Shown: positions 1 to 11,982, counted from the first letter of the stretch. The stretch is DNA of 64,000 nucleotides from Nelumbo lutea (GCA_022828595.1 JAKGHH010000007.1:32674356-32738355); one strand, 5' to 3'. Translations and numbers: made by a program. The notes: generated from the letters alone by a model not told the origin.

Positions 1-936
1 AATAAAGCTGGCCTTGTGGCTACAAAGCCCATGAGTTTGTCCAGTGAGAGTCAAGCCTATTTATGGCATAGTCGTCTTGGTCATCTTTCTTTTGAGTCAT
101 TAAAAGTTATGTTCCCAAAGTTGTTTGAGTCCTTGTCAGTGAGTCAGTTACAGTGTTAGACATGTCAATTGAGTAAACATTGTAGAAATTCTTTACCTTT
201 GAGAAATAAAATATCTGAATTTCCACTTCATATTGTTTATTCTGATGTTTGGGGCCCTGTTACTCTACCCACTGAGGTTGGATATAAGTACTTAATTACC
301 TTGATTGATGATTACTCTAGATACACTTGGGTTTACCCTATGCGATCTAGAGATGAAGTGCCAAAATTTATGAAAGACTTTCAACGCATGGTGTTCACTC
401 AGTTCCAAACTGAAATCCACATCTTCCAGTCGGACAATGTGAAGGAATACTTCCATAGTGATCTCACGGAGTTTTTTGCTTCGAGTGGGTCACTTCAACA
501 AAGCTCTTGTGCAAGGACACCCCAACAAACTGGTGTTGCTGAACGAAAAAACCGTCACCTTCTCAAAGTAGCTTGTGGCTTATTAATTCATATGAATGTG
601 CCAAAACGTTTTTTGATGGATGCAATTTTGTGTGCTACATACATCATCAACCGTATGCCATCTCGGTTACTAGAGTATAAGGCCCCACATCAGCTTTTGT
701 TTCCTACAGCTTCGTTGTCCACCATTCTAATGCGTGTTTTTGGGTGTCGTTGCTTCATCCATAACTTGTCCACTACTCGAGGTAAGCTTGATCCTCGGGC
801 TATTCCTTGTGTTTTCCTTGGTTACCCTTTATCTCAAAAGGGGTATCGTTGCTATGATCCTACCTCTCACAAGTACTATGTCTCCATTGTTGTATCCTTC
901 TTTGAGAATCAACCTTTCTTCTCGGTTTCTCCTTAA
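1..936 (+). pseudogene. Ty1/copia pol: pre-integrase zinc finger and integrase, partial and broken
   Basis: This is the first visible part of a copia polyprotein, cut by the left edge. The pre-integrase motif LWHSRLGHLS is readable from about 64, but an in-frame TAG at 157-159 falls just after the first zinc-binding cysteine. From 169 the integrase core is open. The catalytic triad is visible as YSDVWGP (first D), FQSDN (second D) and GVAERKNR (E), followed by the typical GCRCF...FLGYP...GYRCYDP C-terminal stretch. The frame closes at 934-936, before the reverse transcriptase. In a live element this enzyme inserts the cDNA into the host chromosome. Here the stops make it a relic. It continues into the RT part at 1054-2852. 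Confidence 0.93.
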
Positions 937-1053
937 GAGGAGAGTAGGGTTGAGGAGAAATAGGCGGCTCAAACTCAACTACCTCCGTTACCCAGAATGT
1001 CTCCATTCTAGGTCTTTCATCGTCGCCATAAAAGCCAGCAGAGTTCAAGAGCC

Positions 1054-2852
1054 ATGGAACCTGACACTATGCAACCAACATCATCAGATTTGCCAGAGGC
1101 AGATCCGTCTCATCAGCCAAGTATACTTGCTCCTATTGATATGCATGTTCCTCTCAATGTTGATTCCCCTATCATCAATGATCTTGATGTTCCTATTGCT
1201 AAGAGAAAGGATGTTAGATCTTGTACCACTAATCATCCTATCTCTAATTTTGTGTCCTATGATCACATTTCACCTTCATTCTGTGCATTCCTCTCTTCTG
1301 TGGACAGTGTCCCCGTTCCTAAGAATGTGGTAGAAGCTTTATCTAAACCTGAATGGACAGATGCAATGCAGGAAGAAATTGATGCATTACACAAAAATGG
1401 CACTTGGGAGTTGGTGGATCTTCCTGAAGGGAAGGAACCACTGGGTTGCAAGTGGGTGTTCACAGTGAAACACAAGGCTGATGGAGCTGTTGAAAGGTAC
1501 AAGGCTAGACTGGTAGCAAGAGGTTTCAGGTATATGGAGTGGACTATGTAGAGACTTTTGCTCTAGTATCCAAGATGAACTCTATCAGGATTTTTCTTTC
1601 ATTGGCAGCAAATCTTGACTGGGAACTTCACCAATTGGACATCAAAAATGCTTTCTTGAATGGTGACTTGGAAGAGGAAGTGTACATGACCCAACCTCCA
1701 GGTTTTTGTGCCAAAGGCAGTGAACAAAAGGTGTGCAAGTTAAAAAAATCTTTATATGAGTTGAAACAATCACCTCGGGCTTGGTTTAGTAAGTTTCACT
1801 TAGCAGTTCAACAGATGAGGTTCAAACAATGCCAGTCAGATCACACTCTATTTGTGAAAAGAGGTGAAGGGAAAATTGCGACTCTAATTGTGTATGTGGT
1901 TGCCATAGTGATCACAAGAGATTGGGAGGCTGAAATACGGAGACAAAAAAAATTCTTAGCCACTCAATTTGAGGTGAAAAATCTAGGCCCCTTATGTTAT
2001 TTCCTTGGAATTGAAGTTGCCCGCTCTCACAAGGGCATCTTTATTTCCTAACGGAAATATGTACTAGATCTACTAAAAGATACAGGCAAGTTGGGGGTAA
2101 AACCAATTGACTCACCAATTGAATCTAATCATCAGCCGGGAGACAGTCAGGGAGAGTTTTTGAAAGATGTGAAGAAGTTCCAGAGACTCATAGGGAGACT
2201 CTTGTATTTGTCTATGACCAGGCCTGATATTGCTTATGCAGTGGGTGTCCTTTGTCAGTTCATGCATAATCCTAGGGCAACTCACTTTGAAGCTACAGAG
2301 AGGATCCTTAGATACCTCAAGAAGTTTCCCAGAGCTAGTTTGTTGTTCCAGAAACATGGTCACTTAAAGGTGGAAGTATATACTGATGCTGATTGGGCAG
2401 AAGTAGTTGATGACCGAAAGTCTACCAGTGGGTATTGTGCCTTTGTAGGAGGAAACCTGGTCACATGGAGAAGTAAAAACAAAGTGTGGTGGCTAGATCT
2501 AGTGCTGAAGCAGAATATAGAGCGATGTCTCATGGGGTTGCTGAAATCATGTGGATAAGAAATCTGTTAGGTGAACTGGGTTTTGTAATGAGCAATCCTA
2601 TGTCACTCTACTATGACAATAAAGCTGCCATCAATATTGCTACTAATCCAGTCCTGCATGATAGGACAAAACACATTGAAGTGGACAAGCATTTTATTAG
2701 AGAGAAACTTGTAAATGGAGAAGTGTGTACTCCATATGTCAGCTCAGAAGAACTTGCAGATATCTTCACCAAAGGTCTTCATCATGTGCGGCACAATGAT
2801 TTGTGTGACAAGTTGGGTATGATTGACATCTATGCTCCAACTTGAGGGGGAG
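1054..2852 (+). pseudogene. Ty1/copia pol: reverse transcriptase and RNase H, frameshifted
   Basis: The copia RT begins with WTDAMQEEIDALHKNGTWEL. The reading jumps frame near 1525-1540, where it picks up at YVETFALVSKMNS. A stop follows GIFIS at 2049-2051, and there is another frame change near 2480 before ARSSAEAEYRAM. The polymerase motif that is normally YVDD reads YVVA at about 1888-1899, so the catalytic aspartates are gone. RNase H features (YTDADW, SSAEAEY, DNKAAI) and the usual copia C-terminus (LADIFTKGL...LGMIDIY) are present, with the stop codon at 2843-2845. It is a dead element in the same orientation as the integrase upstream. Confidence 0.93.
2844..2851 (+). promoter_or_regulatory. 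Polypurine tract of the copia element
   Basis: GAGGGGGA directly precedes the TG of the 3' LTR. This is the standard plus-strand primer site of copia elements and fixes the internal/LTR border. It overlaps the last codon of pol. Confidence 0.85.
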
Positions 2853-3109
2853 TGTTGAAATAATTTAGTTATTTGTATTAGGGTCTGTTTGGCTAGTTAA
2901 AGCATTTTTTTCTGTTATTTCTGTTATTGTACTCACTTGCAGCAAGGGCACAAGGGTCTTTTCCCTTCTTATTTCTGCCGCCCTATATAATATAATAGAA
3001 GTTGGCGCCGCCAGCACTGTTCTATTGCTCCAAACCTTTTCTTCTTCCTTTCTTTCTTCTCCTTTTCTTTCTTCTTCCCTTCTCTTCTCTACTTCCTCAT
3101 ATTTCAATC
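2853..3109 (+). repeat. 3' LTR of the first copia element
   Basis: The LTR starts TGTTGAAATA immediately after the polypurine tract and ends near TATTTCAATC, an imperfect inverted complement of the start. It is about 257 bp long. Internally it has a TATA-like stretch (CCCTATATAATATAATAG, about 2981-2999) followed by a pyrimidine-rich leader (about 3040-3100), as in other copia LTRs. The matching 5' LTR lies outside the window. Copia RT-like sequence resumes right after it, so the element sits inside an older copia. Confidence 0.8.
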
Positions 3110-3111
3110 GG

Positions 3112-3625
3112 ATTTATTGCCAAGAATGGTTAAGATGCATAAATTTAAGTAGTATTTAGCAATTGAAATTGAAATTAAGGACCTTGGTGAGCTTGTTTTC
3201 TAGGAATTGAAGATGCAATTTCTAAAAAGGGTATCTTCATCTCACAAAGGAAATGTATTCTTAATTTGTTGAAGGAAATTAGGAATGAAACAAAGTGGGT
3301 TCTAAACCAGCTGATACTTCATAAATCCTACTCAAAGATTTGTGGGGATGATGGAGGTGTGTTGCCAAACAAGGGTAGGTATCAATAGTTGGTGGGGCAA
3401 GTTACTTTATCTATGGCTGGCTCAACCTGACATCTCTTATGTAGTGAATGTGGTCAGCTAATCATCAGCCTCAACTTCCTCATCTTGCTTCAGTTGAAAA
3501 AAAATACAATGTTACTTGAAAGGTACTACCAACACAAGTTTATTATATGCTTCTCATGACAATCTGAAGGTTAAAAGCCTATACTGATGTTGATTGGACT
3601 GGATCCCTTTATGAAAATTTGCATT
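3112..3625 (+). pseudogene. Older copia RT/RNase H relic, interrupted by the first copia
   Basis: Short copia peptides are recognisable in changing frames: IKDLG, LGIE, KGIFISQRK (about 3228-3254), KGRYQ, LYASHDNLKV (about 3543-3572) and AYTDVDWTGS (about 3578-3606). They are in the right order for the C-terminal RT and early RNase H. Many indels and stops separate them. The relic begins within a few bases of the end of the LTR at 3109, so the younger copia inserted into this older one. The upstream half must lie left of the window. Confidence 0.75.
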
Positions 3626-4423
3626 TTTTTGGTAGTAAATAAAAAAGAAAATTTTTATAAATAAAAAAGAGAAGACAGTACATTGAATCCTTTGACGAGA
3701 CATCACCAATATACAACAAACTCCACAAAAAAAAGAGGAAAAACAATCTAGGAATAAATACTTAAATCTCCCTTAAGCTATCTGACAATTACATACTCAT
3801 CCTTACTTTTCTAATTTGACTCTAATATCCCTTGTCGGGAGATGTCATCGGACAGAGACTACCCTTCCATTAACCATCCATCACTCACTTTTTGCATGTG
3901 ACTGCAAATGATATTTAAGTTGTTTAGAAAACCTAAAAAGTCCCTTTTATCTACCCTTACATCTCTCTCACGATAATCTGGAAAGCCAATTAGAGAAACC
4001 ATTCATCATTGAAGCAGATGGGCTATTGCAGATTTTTTATTACCTATATGTCCGGTGGTCAAAACTCATTTGGTTAGATTGATTTTGTCATACACAATGA
4101 GGGCACCTGTTTAGTGAGTTTTGATCATACCATGTGACAAGTTCTAGGCCCAGATTGAAGAAGTTCCCAAGCCCAAAAATTGATCACATTTCTCCCTTGT
4201 GAAATTATCTGTAGATTTCTCTTCAGATTTTTCCTCCCTCCCTGCTCTTGTTCTCCATTTTCTGAAACAATGATGCTGAAGTCTAAGGCATTCCTACCTT
4301 TCTCTTCAGTCTCTTGCTCTGACTGATTCCAGCAATGGAAACAACCCTGTGAACCACCCCACTGTTCAAGTTGAGTTTGAGGTTGAATACACACCTAGGG
4401 TGGTAGGGATGTTAAATGAGACA
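3626..4423. other. No gene seen
   Basis: A/T-rich sequence with a degraded A-rich patch around 3630-3670 that could be an old retroposon tail. Short open frames here show no recognisable domain. I see nothing else to annotate. Confidence 0.5.
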
Positions 4424-5138
4424 GGTGGCGTTTGATAACACTTTTTAGACATCTAATGTCTGAAAAACTTACTTTCCAGACATGCAACCCATTTATGTTT
4501 AGGTCTGAAAACAAATTTTGATCAAATAAAATAAGTCTGAAAAGGTAAGACATGGCCCAGTCGCTTAATGTGGTTAGACGCATTTCAAAGCCTAGCCAAA
4601 TTCCTAAGTGCTCCTAAAACTTTTTGAAATGACCCATGTTGCTCCTTCTTTAAAACCCAATTCGAGTATTGTAGGCACTGACAATGATGGTGATGTTCTG
4701 TGATGTTTGGAGGTTGAAGAGGAACAGTGGCTCTGCTGTACTTCGTCAACTAAGGAGGAGGCCAAGGAAGAGTGATAGGAAGGGAAAGAGAAGTATAAGG
4801 AAAAGAAGGAAAATGGGAAGATAGAGAGGAGGGGAAGTTAGTAAGTCACTACGGCGAAGAGGGAGAAGATGTGGAGAAGAAGAAGAGGGAGAGGAGTAGG
4901 AGAACACAAGTAAGTAGCTGTCAGCGGTTTAGGTCTCTCCATTTGCCACCAGAGGATGAAACTATTCAGTAGCTGGGCGATTCAAATCCAAGTTCTGTGA
5001 ACAACACACCAAAGCGCTCTTATATTTTCAGAGGCTCTGAAAAGCAGAAAAGCATATCTGCCACTTTTTAGACTTCAAACCTGAAAAATAGCTTTTTGAC
5101 TTTTCAGACATCAGATTACAGAGTTATTAAGCGCCACC
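4424..5138. mobile_element. Non-autonomous TIR transposon, ~715 bp
   Basis: The ends are inverted copies: GGTGGCGTTTGATAAC at 4424 and, on the other strand, GGTGGCGCTTAATAAC ending at 5138. Beyond the ends, the motif ATGTCTGAAAA also recurs inverted in the sub-terminal parts. No transposase is encoded. The target duplication is not clear, so the superfamily is left open. The body includes a purine-rich GA/AG stretch at 4740-4920. Confidence 0.65.
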
Positions 5139-6427
5139 ATAGTCTACTCTCAATTGTAGGGCAGCACAAACATGATGAAATTATACAAAGTACATAATCT
5201 TCAGAGTAATTCCCCCCTTTGGAACCTTCGAACATCCTGTTTGCTGGATCTTTCTCCCATCTTTCAACTCTCTCCCTCTCCCTCCATCCCTCCTTTGTTC
5301 TTTCCCCTCACTATTTTTAGCTTCTAGTTCTGTTATGTTTGAGATTTGTTAGGAAGATATGCAAAGGTGTTAAGACATAGACTTAAATATGCAAATATTG
5401 GATAGTACTAGAACCTATGATATGAAATTAAAAGGTGAAAAAATGTTATCAAGCTATAGTTAAAGAAAAGAAAGAAAAAAGGGACAGCACAAATACATGA
5501 AATCCATGTAAAACAAATAGGTAAGCTTGCCAACACCACTAACTAGCAGATTATATTTTTTTAGTTATTGTTCAAAATTTGTTAAGGAGACTATCCACTT
5601 CCAAGCATACCTTTGAAGTCATCAATAGCATATGGGCAACTGGAAGCATACCCTTATGGCATTTCCTTTAAATTAAGGAAATTAGTTGGCTATGTCCCAT
5701 CAATAGTCTAATGTAACAAAAATAGGCTGGTAGGTTGGTAGGTTAGACAAAAAATAGGTTGGTAGGTTAGACAGGGCGGCTCAGGTGAGTTGGGCTGTTG
5801 CTGCATTGTGCCTCGCCAGTTCCATGGTTTGTTCCCTCAGGTGGACAATGTCTTGGTGAGAGTTGACAGCATCATCTCAGACAACAATGCCTTTCCCAGA
5901 GTTGTTCCTCTGGTATGACCCCAGGTGTCTTCTTGAACCTAAACCATTTTGTGTGTGGTGGTGTCATTAAATCTCTGCAAACCCTCAGCTAATCTCTGGG
6001 CAGCAAGAAATCTTCCTAATCAATTTATCCATTCCATGAATGATAACAAAATCTTTTCTAGCAAAGGTAGTTTTTGAATTATCAAAACAGTGAAGGTATG
6101 AGCAAGAGCAACTAATTGTCGGATATCCCAAGGGAGATTTAAGTTTTTTACCCTTTAGCTAAATGTTTAAAATAGTGATATTAGATGGGTTTTAATATAA
6201 ATAAATTCTTAAAATGGAAAATAATGCTTATTTTATGTGAAGGGGAGGATGTGAGGTGGATGTGGGGAACCTTAAAATTTCAATATATATGCATGTATCT
6301 GTGTTCAAGTGCCACTCCAAAACCTTGGAGCACTTCAAATCAGAAACTCCACCATTTGGTCCATTTCCAGTCCTGCTTCTCCATGACTACGTTACTTATA
6401 CTTGGAGTGGACCTCACTTGATTAGGG
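5139..6427. other. Non-coding interval with small duplications
   Basis: No gene is recognised. There is a local tandem copy of TAGGTTGGTAGGTTAGACA at about 5727-5775. There is also a 30-bp segment (6231-6260) that recurs exactly in the LINE at 6462-6491. A short exon-like stretch near 5840-5915 was considered and not accepted. Confidence 0.5.
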
Positions 6428-8523
6428 ATGTCAACATGTCAGTTTGCTGATGATACAATTCTTTTATGTGAAGGGGAGGATGTGAGGTGGATTAGAAATT
6501 TGGAGTTGGTAGTTCAACCTTTTGAAAAAATGTTAAACATGAAGGTGAATTTTGATAAGAGTTGTCTGGTGGGGATTAACATGGAGGATAGAGCTATGAT
6601 GGAAAGGGCTGAAATTCTGGGATTGTGGTGTCATAGTGGCCTATAAATTACTTGAGGATGGCTTTGAAGCCCTGTAATTGATAGGTTCACGAAAAGGTTA
6701 GCCTCTTGGAAGAAGAATTATTTATCTCTGGGTGACACTGGCAGAATCACTTTGATAAAGTCTACATTGTCTAGCTTGCCAGTGTATTATTTATCTGTTT
6801 TTAGGATCCCAGAGAGAATAAGCAGTCTTAGAAAAATTGATGAGAAATTTCTTGTGGGAACCAAGGGAAGATAGGAAAGATCGTATGGTGAATTGGGAAA
6901 TAGTCTCTAAGAGTAGGGCTGAAGGTGAGGCTTGAAGGGGATAGGGAAAAGTTGTGGGCTAAGGTAATTTTGAGTATTCATCAACAGGCAGATGATGGCT
7001 GGGACACTAGGGTTTTGGCAAGGACTACTAGAGCTTCTCCTAGGAGATCCATACATGCCATTCTTTCATCCTTTTTGTAGTACGTCAGGTATGATCTTTG
7101 TTCTAAGAATTAGGTGAAATTTTGGGAGCACCTTTGGGTGGGTCATGTACCTTTGAAAGATCAACTTCCCTCTTTATTTCCCCTCTCCCAGTATAAAGGG
7201 AAATCTATGCCTAATTTTTTGTCCCTTCTAAGTCAAACTTTGGGTTTAATTGGGATTTGGGTCTTAGAAGAGGCCTTAGGGATTCAGAATTTGGAAATGT
7301 TCTAGAACTAATTTAGATTTTGAATGGGGTGGTGTTGGACCCTTCAAAAAGGGATAGTAGAATTTGAACCTTATTCCTTTCCCGTGCTTTCTCCTATGTT
7401 TCTTTCTTTAAGTCCCTTGTGCAACCTACTAATAGCATTGTACAAACTTTTCCAATAAAGGAAGTATGGGGTGAGCCAATCCCTCCAAGGATTGGAGCTT
7501 TTTGTTGGGAAGCCTTCTTGGAAAGATGTAATACTTGTGACCTACTCCAAAGAAAAAGGCCTAATTGGTGCTTGTCTTCAAGTTGGTGCATCCTATACAA
7601 GGCTAATGGTGAAAGCTCCTACCACTTATTAATTTCTTGCCCTTTTCTTTTTTATATATGAGATTGGTTTCTTTGTTTGGTTGCAGGTGAATCCCTCCGC
7701 CAAATATACAAGGCTCGTTTGCTACTTCTTTCCTTAGATGGTCGAAGAAAAGGGGTAGGATTATGTGGAGTGTAAGGGCTGCCATATGTGGGCCTTTATG
7801 GGAGGAAATGAACTCAAGGACCTTTTCTGAAAAGGAAAGGAATAAAGAAAGTATCACTGAAGTAATAACAGTTAGGGCGGTGCAATGGCTAAAATCTTTG
7901 GACCTGTTTGCTGATGTCTGATGTCTCTACAGATATGCTGCTTAACAGTTGGATGGAGGTGGCAAACTCTGCACCTATTCCATCAATTGCATGTCCTCTA
8001 TGGTCACCACCAGCCCCTGGTTTTATAAAGTTAAATTTTGATGGTAGCAGTGATGGAAATCCAGGGCCTTCAGGAGTAGGAGGTGTTTTCAGAGATGAGA
8101 ATGGGAAGGTGGTTGCAATGTATTCAGGTCCCATTGGGGTTGGTGACTCTCTCAGAGCTGAGGTTTATGCTTTAATGGAAGGTTGAGCTGAATATCCAAA
8201 AACTAGTTGTTGAAGGAGACTCAAAGCTGGTTTTAATCTGGTTACAGGACAGTGGACTCTGGAGATATGCCAATGAGAGGAGGGAGGTTAAGTGGCTAAC
8301 CAGGGGGTTGAAAGTTCAGATTCATTGGGTAAAGAGAGCTGCAAATGCCTTTGGAGATCCTTTGGCAAAGCAGCAGGTGGGAAGGGATCAAATGCTTTGG
8401 GCTATTTTGCAAGTCATTTTCTTCTTCTATTTGGGAGAATTAAGTCTCTTTATCACTCCCTGAAGTGTTGTAAGTAAGCTTTTCTTTTAATAAAATGAGT
8501 TTCTGTTATTGATCAAAAAAAAA
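6428..8523 (+). pseudogene. 5'-truncated L1-type LINE: RT end, zf-RVT and RNase H, broken
   Basis: The sequence starts inside the reverse transcriptase at FADDTILLCEGED (from about 6440; FADD is the polymerase active site). It continues through the thumb and connection region (SWKKNYLSLG, RITLIKS), an HxW-rich linker, and the zinc-binding zf-RVT part (PIPPRIGAFCWEAF, SSWCILYKANGES at about 7450-7620). It ends with RNase H (KLNFDGSSDGNPGPSGVGG, LRAEVYAL, EGDSK, ANAFGDPLAKQ). Stops and frame changes are frequent. The 3' end is AATAAAATGAG...TTATTGATC followed by a short A tail at 8515-8523. No 5' target-site copy was found. Confidence 0.88.
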
Positions 8524-9329
8524 GTTCAGGCTTAACTCAAATCCAAACCAACCTCACCAAAGAAAATGAAAATACAAACCCAATGTGACCAGCCCTTCAA
8601 ATAGTATATATATACTCAATAAAAGCTAATTTTACAAATGTTTCAATGCTACACGTAAACAGGTTGGGTTTTGCTGCGTGCGGGGAGGGAGGGCACTCAA
8701 CGTAAACCCAATTAAGGCTGACCCAACCCTAACCTGATAGGGTTGGGTCAATGCAGATTTACCACTTAACCCAACCCATTGACATACCACACTAGAATTC
8801 TTGACATTGCCTTCCATAGCATCATTTATGCTGGGAATAAGCATAGGAGTGACCAAATACCAGTAAAAGGGACAGTGTGATATGAAATCAGGTTTAGCAT
8901 CCATCAGATGGATATCAAGAAAGCATTATCCACTCTTCAAAATAAATCTAATAGTCATACAATCATATAAATGAACTATAAAAAAAAAACGAAAACTAAG
9001 ATTTCATCAAGGACTGGAAATGACAGGAGATGTTTTGCATGACCAGAGATACACAAGAGGCCTGTTGAAGTTGCACAACAGACTTCTAAGTATACAGATT
9101 TAAGCAGGGCCCAAATGTAGTTGAAATTCCCTAACAAATGTTAATTGGCAATAATAGTCGGATGACAAGGATTATTATTTCTGGTGAATGCTCATGACAT
9201 CATTGCTTTTCCTTTCAGAAGTTAAAAGTATATTTGTATTAACTGAAAAAAAAAATACAAAAGATTAAGGTCCCCTGTAAATAGAGTTTCTGTACATCTT
9301 ATCTAAATTTAAGGACCTCCAAAAATGTC
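8524..9329. other. No gene seen
   Basis: Diverged repetitive DNA. Around 8640-8790 are runs of the 'ACCCAACCC/GGGTTGGGT' kind, which also occur in the repeats at 9640-10020, 23.5 kb and 29.2 kb. No coding frame shows a recognisable domain. Confidence 0.45.
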
Positions 9330-9560
9330 AACTATCAAAAAAAATGAAGCAGATAATTCATCTTTTTTGAACAACCTACACCCAACTTCTTATCCCATCA
9401 AAGACCTGTTTTTCACTATCTCTACTGAATTTCCTTTTCTGATCAAAAACTCTTTGGTTCCTTTCCAACCATATTGCCTACAGGACTGCTAATGAGATGG
9501 CTGACCACAGAAGTCTGCCCCTCTTGTTCCTTGCCAAAAGCTTTGCTTTGATCAGCATCC
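9330..9560 (-). pseudogene. LINE C-terminal fragment
   Basis: On the minus strand a frame reads AIWLERNQRVFDQKRKFSR and then FDGIRSW. This matches the region between zf-RVT and RNase H of plant L1-type LINEs, where the copy at 7880 and the one at 47.9 kb have a similar WEE(R)N-type motif. The fragment is short, has no tail or ends, and is heavily decayed. Confidence 0.5.
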
Positions 9561-10606
9561 CTCTGCTCCAAAGCTCAGATGTTGAAGATGATAAATTGAT
9601 AACATAGCAAGGGCTGGACATAGAGATGTCAGGGGAGGATTAATAGGGTAACCAACTCCACCCTTATTTCATAGGGTATGCCCTTAATCAGGTTCTGGTT
9701 GTGGGAGTTCAACCAGGTTGATTTCAGGTTGTTAAATATTTAATTCCCAGATTGCCATGTCACATAGATTTCATATGTTTTTACTTTCTTTTCCTATTAT
9801 TTGTCTATATATTCTCCTTTTAATAATATTTTCCATTTATTATCTTTTTATATTAACCTTTTCTCATGTCTTATCTCACACCGTCTTGCCCTGTTTCATG
9901 CCCTGATGCCACCTGGCCCACTCTGTTTACAGGGAAGGGCAAGATTGGGTTGGTAAATGGTCAAGTTGAGTTGGTTTTAAGTCAAGTTCAGCCTATACCA
10001 AACCCAATCTGTGGGTCTACTTGGGTGCCTCCTATGACATTCAAAGCTATCTTGCTCCTTCTTAGCACTAAAACAGAGAAGATAACATGGAAATGTATCA
10101 TTATTAGAGCCACTATGCTTTGGAGTACATGGAGTGAAAAAAAATGATAGAATTTCCAAAAACAAGTAGCAAGAGATCAAATATTAACATTGATACCATA
10201 GATCTTAGAGTAGCCCATTGGATCTGAAAAAGATGAATTGGGTTGATCTATAAATTCTATCCTAAGGGGCTGGCAGGTGGTAGTAGGCTTTGCTCAACAA
10301 AGAAAGCATGCCATCCAAGAATCGTTTGCACTTTGCACAAGAAAAGTGGAGTGAGCAAATATAACTTTTCTGGTTGTGTTTTAGGCAACCTTGGACCTTC
10401 TAGGGTAGGGGAGTTTTAGGTGCACCATTGTAATGACCTTCTCCGGATTGATTGGAGAAGGCAATTCACTTGAACCAGAACTACTAGAATTTACACAACC
10501 TAGATCTGGCTTGTTATTCAGGCTGCAGAGGTTTGGTGATTGAAGGGGATGATCAAGTGGTGATTGATTGGCATGTTTCATTTTAGGAGATGTTTCATCC
10601 TACACC
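9561..10606. other. No gene seen
   Basis: Repetitive, non-coding DNA with GGTTGGGT-type runs between about 9700 and 10020. The open frames at 9866-10147 and 10381-10581 do not resemble known proteins, and I do not call them genes. The last 8 bases (CCTACACC) are the target-site copy of the hAT element that follows. Confidence 0.45.
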
Positions 10607-11395
10607 CAGTGATTTAAAAGGTGTGCCTAGGCGCATTTTGGGGTATGTGCCTCGCCCAGGTCCTAGGCACACCTCTTTCAAAAGTTAAAATTTTGTGCTT
10701 TTTGCTGTTTTTTGAGTCTAACAGCCCAGTCCAGTCCGAGAACCCCCTATTTTGCACCTCAGCCCAGTCCGAGAACCCCCTATTTTGCACCTCAGCTCAG
10801 TCTGAAAACCCCCTATTTGCTTATGTTGTTCATTCATTCATTGCAATAAAATATCATCTTAAAAGGCAATGAAAGTTGTAAAATCATTATTTTTTATGTG
10901 AGAATTAAGAATTTCAGACCCTCACATAGACTTGTTTGGGCTTGCCTCGAGGGGCGTGCTACAAAGGCGACTCATAGAATCAAGAATGCAATATGCACAT
11001 TAACTACTTGAAGCAATGCAATTAAGGAAAAAAAGAGATTGCAGGTTTTACATGCTTGAAAATGCTTTATATGTTTGCTTTTATTTTTTAATTTTCATTT
11101 GAATACACTTTACATTTTATGTTTATGTATTTTAATTTTAGATAATAGGCTTTTTAAATCATTTATTTTAAAATTTAAGTTTATATTTTTATTAACATTA
11201 TGTTTATTATTTTTTAATTTTTGCATTTTTTAAATTTTTTTGGCTTTTATTTGGAATTTTCTAACTTTTTTTATTTTTTAGCTTTATTTTTTGTAATTTT
11301 GTGCCTTTCTTAAAAAGGCACGCGCCTTGCACCTTGCACCTCAAGCGCAAATTGGCCCTTGCACTTTTTTTGCGTCTTGCGCTTTTAAAACATTG
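10607..11395. mobile_element. Non-autonomous hAT-type transposon with perfect 8-bp TSD
   Basis: The element is 789 bp. It is flanked by an exact 8-bp direct repeat CCTACACC (10599-10606 and 11396-11403), the duplication length of hAT transposons. The ends are imperfect inverted repeats, CAGTGATTTAAAAGG and CAATGTTTTAAAAGC. Sub-terminal regions are rich in GCGC/AGGCGC-like motifs (CCTAGGCGCA near 10627; CAAGCGCAA near 11342). The core at 11040-11300 is very T-rich. No transposase is present, so it would have been moved by an enzyme supplied elsewhere. It carries the 33-bp tandem repeat described separately. Confidence 0.88.
10731..10822. repeat. 33-bp tandem repeat inside the hAT element
   Basis: Two nearly identical 33-bp units (10731-10763, 10764-10796) and a partial, more diverged third (10797-10822), built around GAGAACCCCCTATTTTGCAC. 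Because 33 is a multiple of three, one plus-strand frame stays open and reads QSENPLFCTSA repeatedly. I take this frame as chance. Confidence 0.85.
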
Positions 11396-11982
11396 CCTAC
11401 ACCTTTAGAAGTGGGAACATATTAAAGGATTCTCTTGAAGGGATGGGAGATCCATCATATGGATGGCCGAACCATGCAGAGTGGTTGGGCGAAATTTCAA
11501 AAATTTCTTTCTCCCATCCGGGAATCTTATTCCCTGATTTAGAAAAATTGCATTTTTCAAGGTTCGTTCTTGAAACAAATCGGACCAAATTTGAAACAAA
11601 GAATAGGGAGAGAAATACCTAATACGGAATCCACGCAAAAAGCTCCTCCCAATGTAGGTGTTCACGCCCAAAGAGGTTACAATCCTTCCTCCACTGAAGA
11701 TGACACAACTTAGGGTGAGGCAGGATTAGCAAGGAGATTCCTCAGCAAGAACCTCAATTCTTCAATAAGAATCAAGCAGGGGACATGAGCACAGCTTCAA
11801 GATTGATTTTTCCAGCAAGAATCAATATCAAGACCCAACCTTGATCACTCCAAGAATTGGAGATCGAACAAGGTAGGGCGGCAAGAGCAAAAGGAGAGAG
11901 AACTGAATGCAAAAAACTGTGAAACTGTGTAACCTTTTTCTAGTTTGCCCTCCTCCTTTTATATAATCCTTAAAGAGTTAAC

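Noticed and set aside
734..1333. 199-codon plus-strand open frame
   Set aside because: It is a shadow frame overlapping the integrase C-terminus and linker, with hydrophobic, low-information sequence.
5840..5915. Exon-like stretch (VDNVLVRVDSIISDNNAFPR) followed by GTATGA
   Set aside because: It is short, with no partner exon and no recognisable protein; probably chance.
11397..11671. Two overlapping minus-strand frames next to the hAT element
   Set aside because: They have no homology that I recognise and lie in repeat-like DNA; probably LTR or leader sequence.
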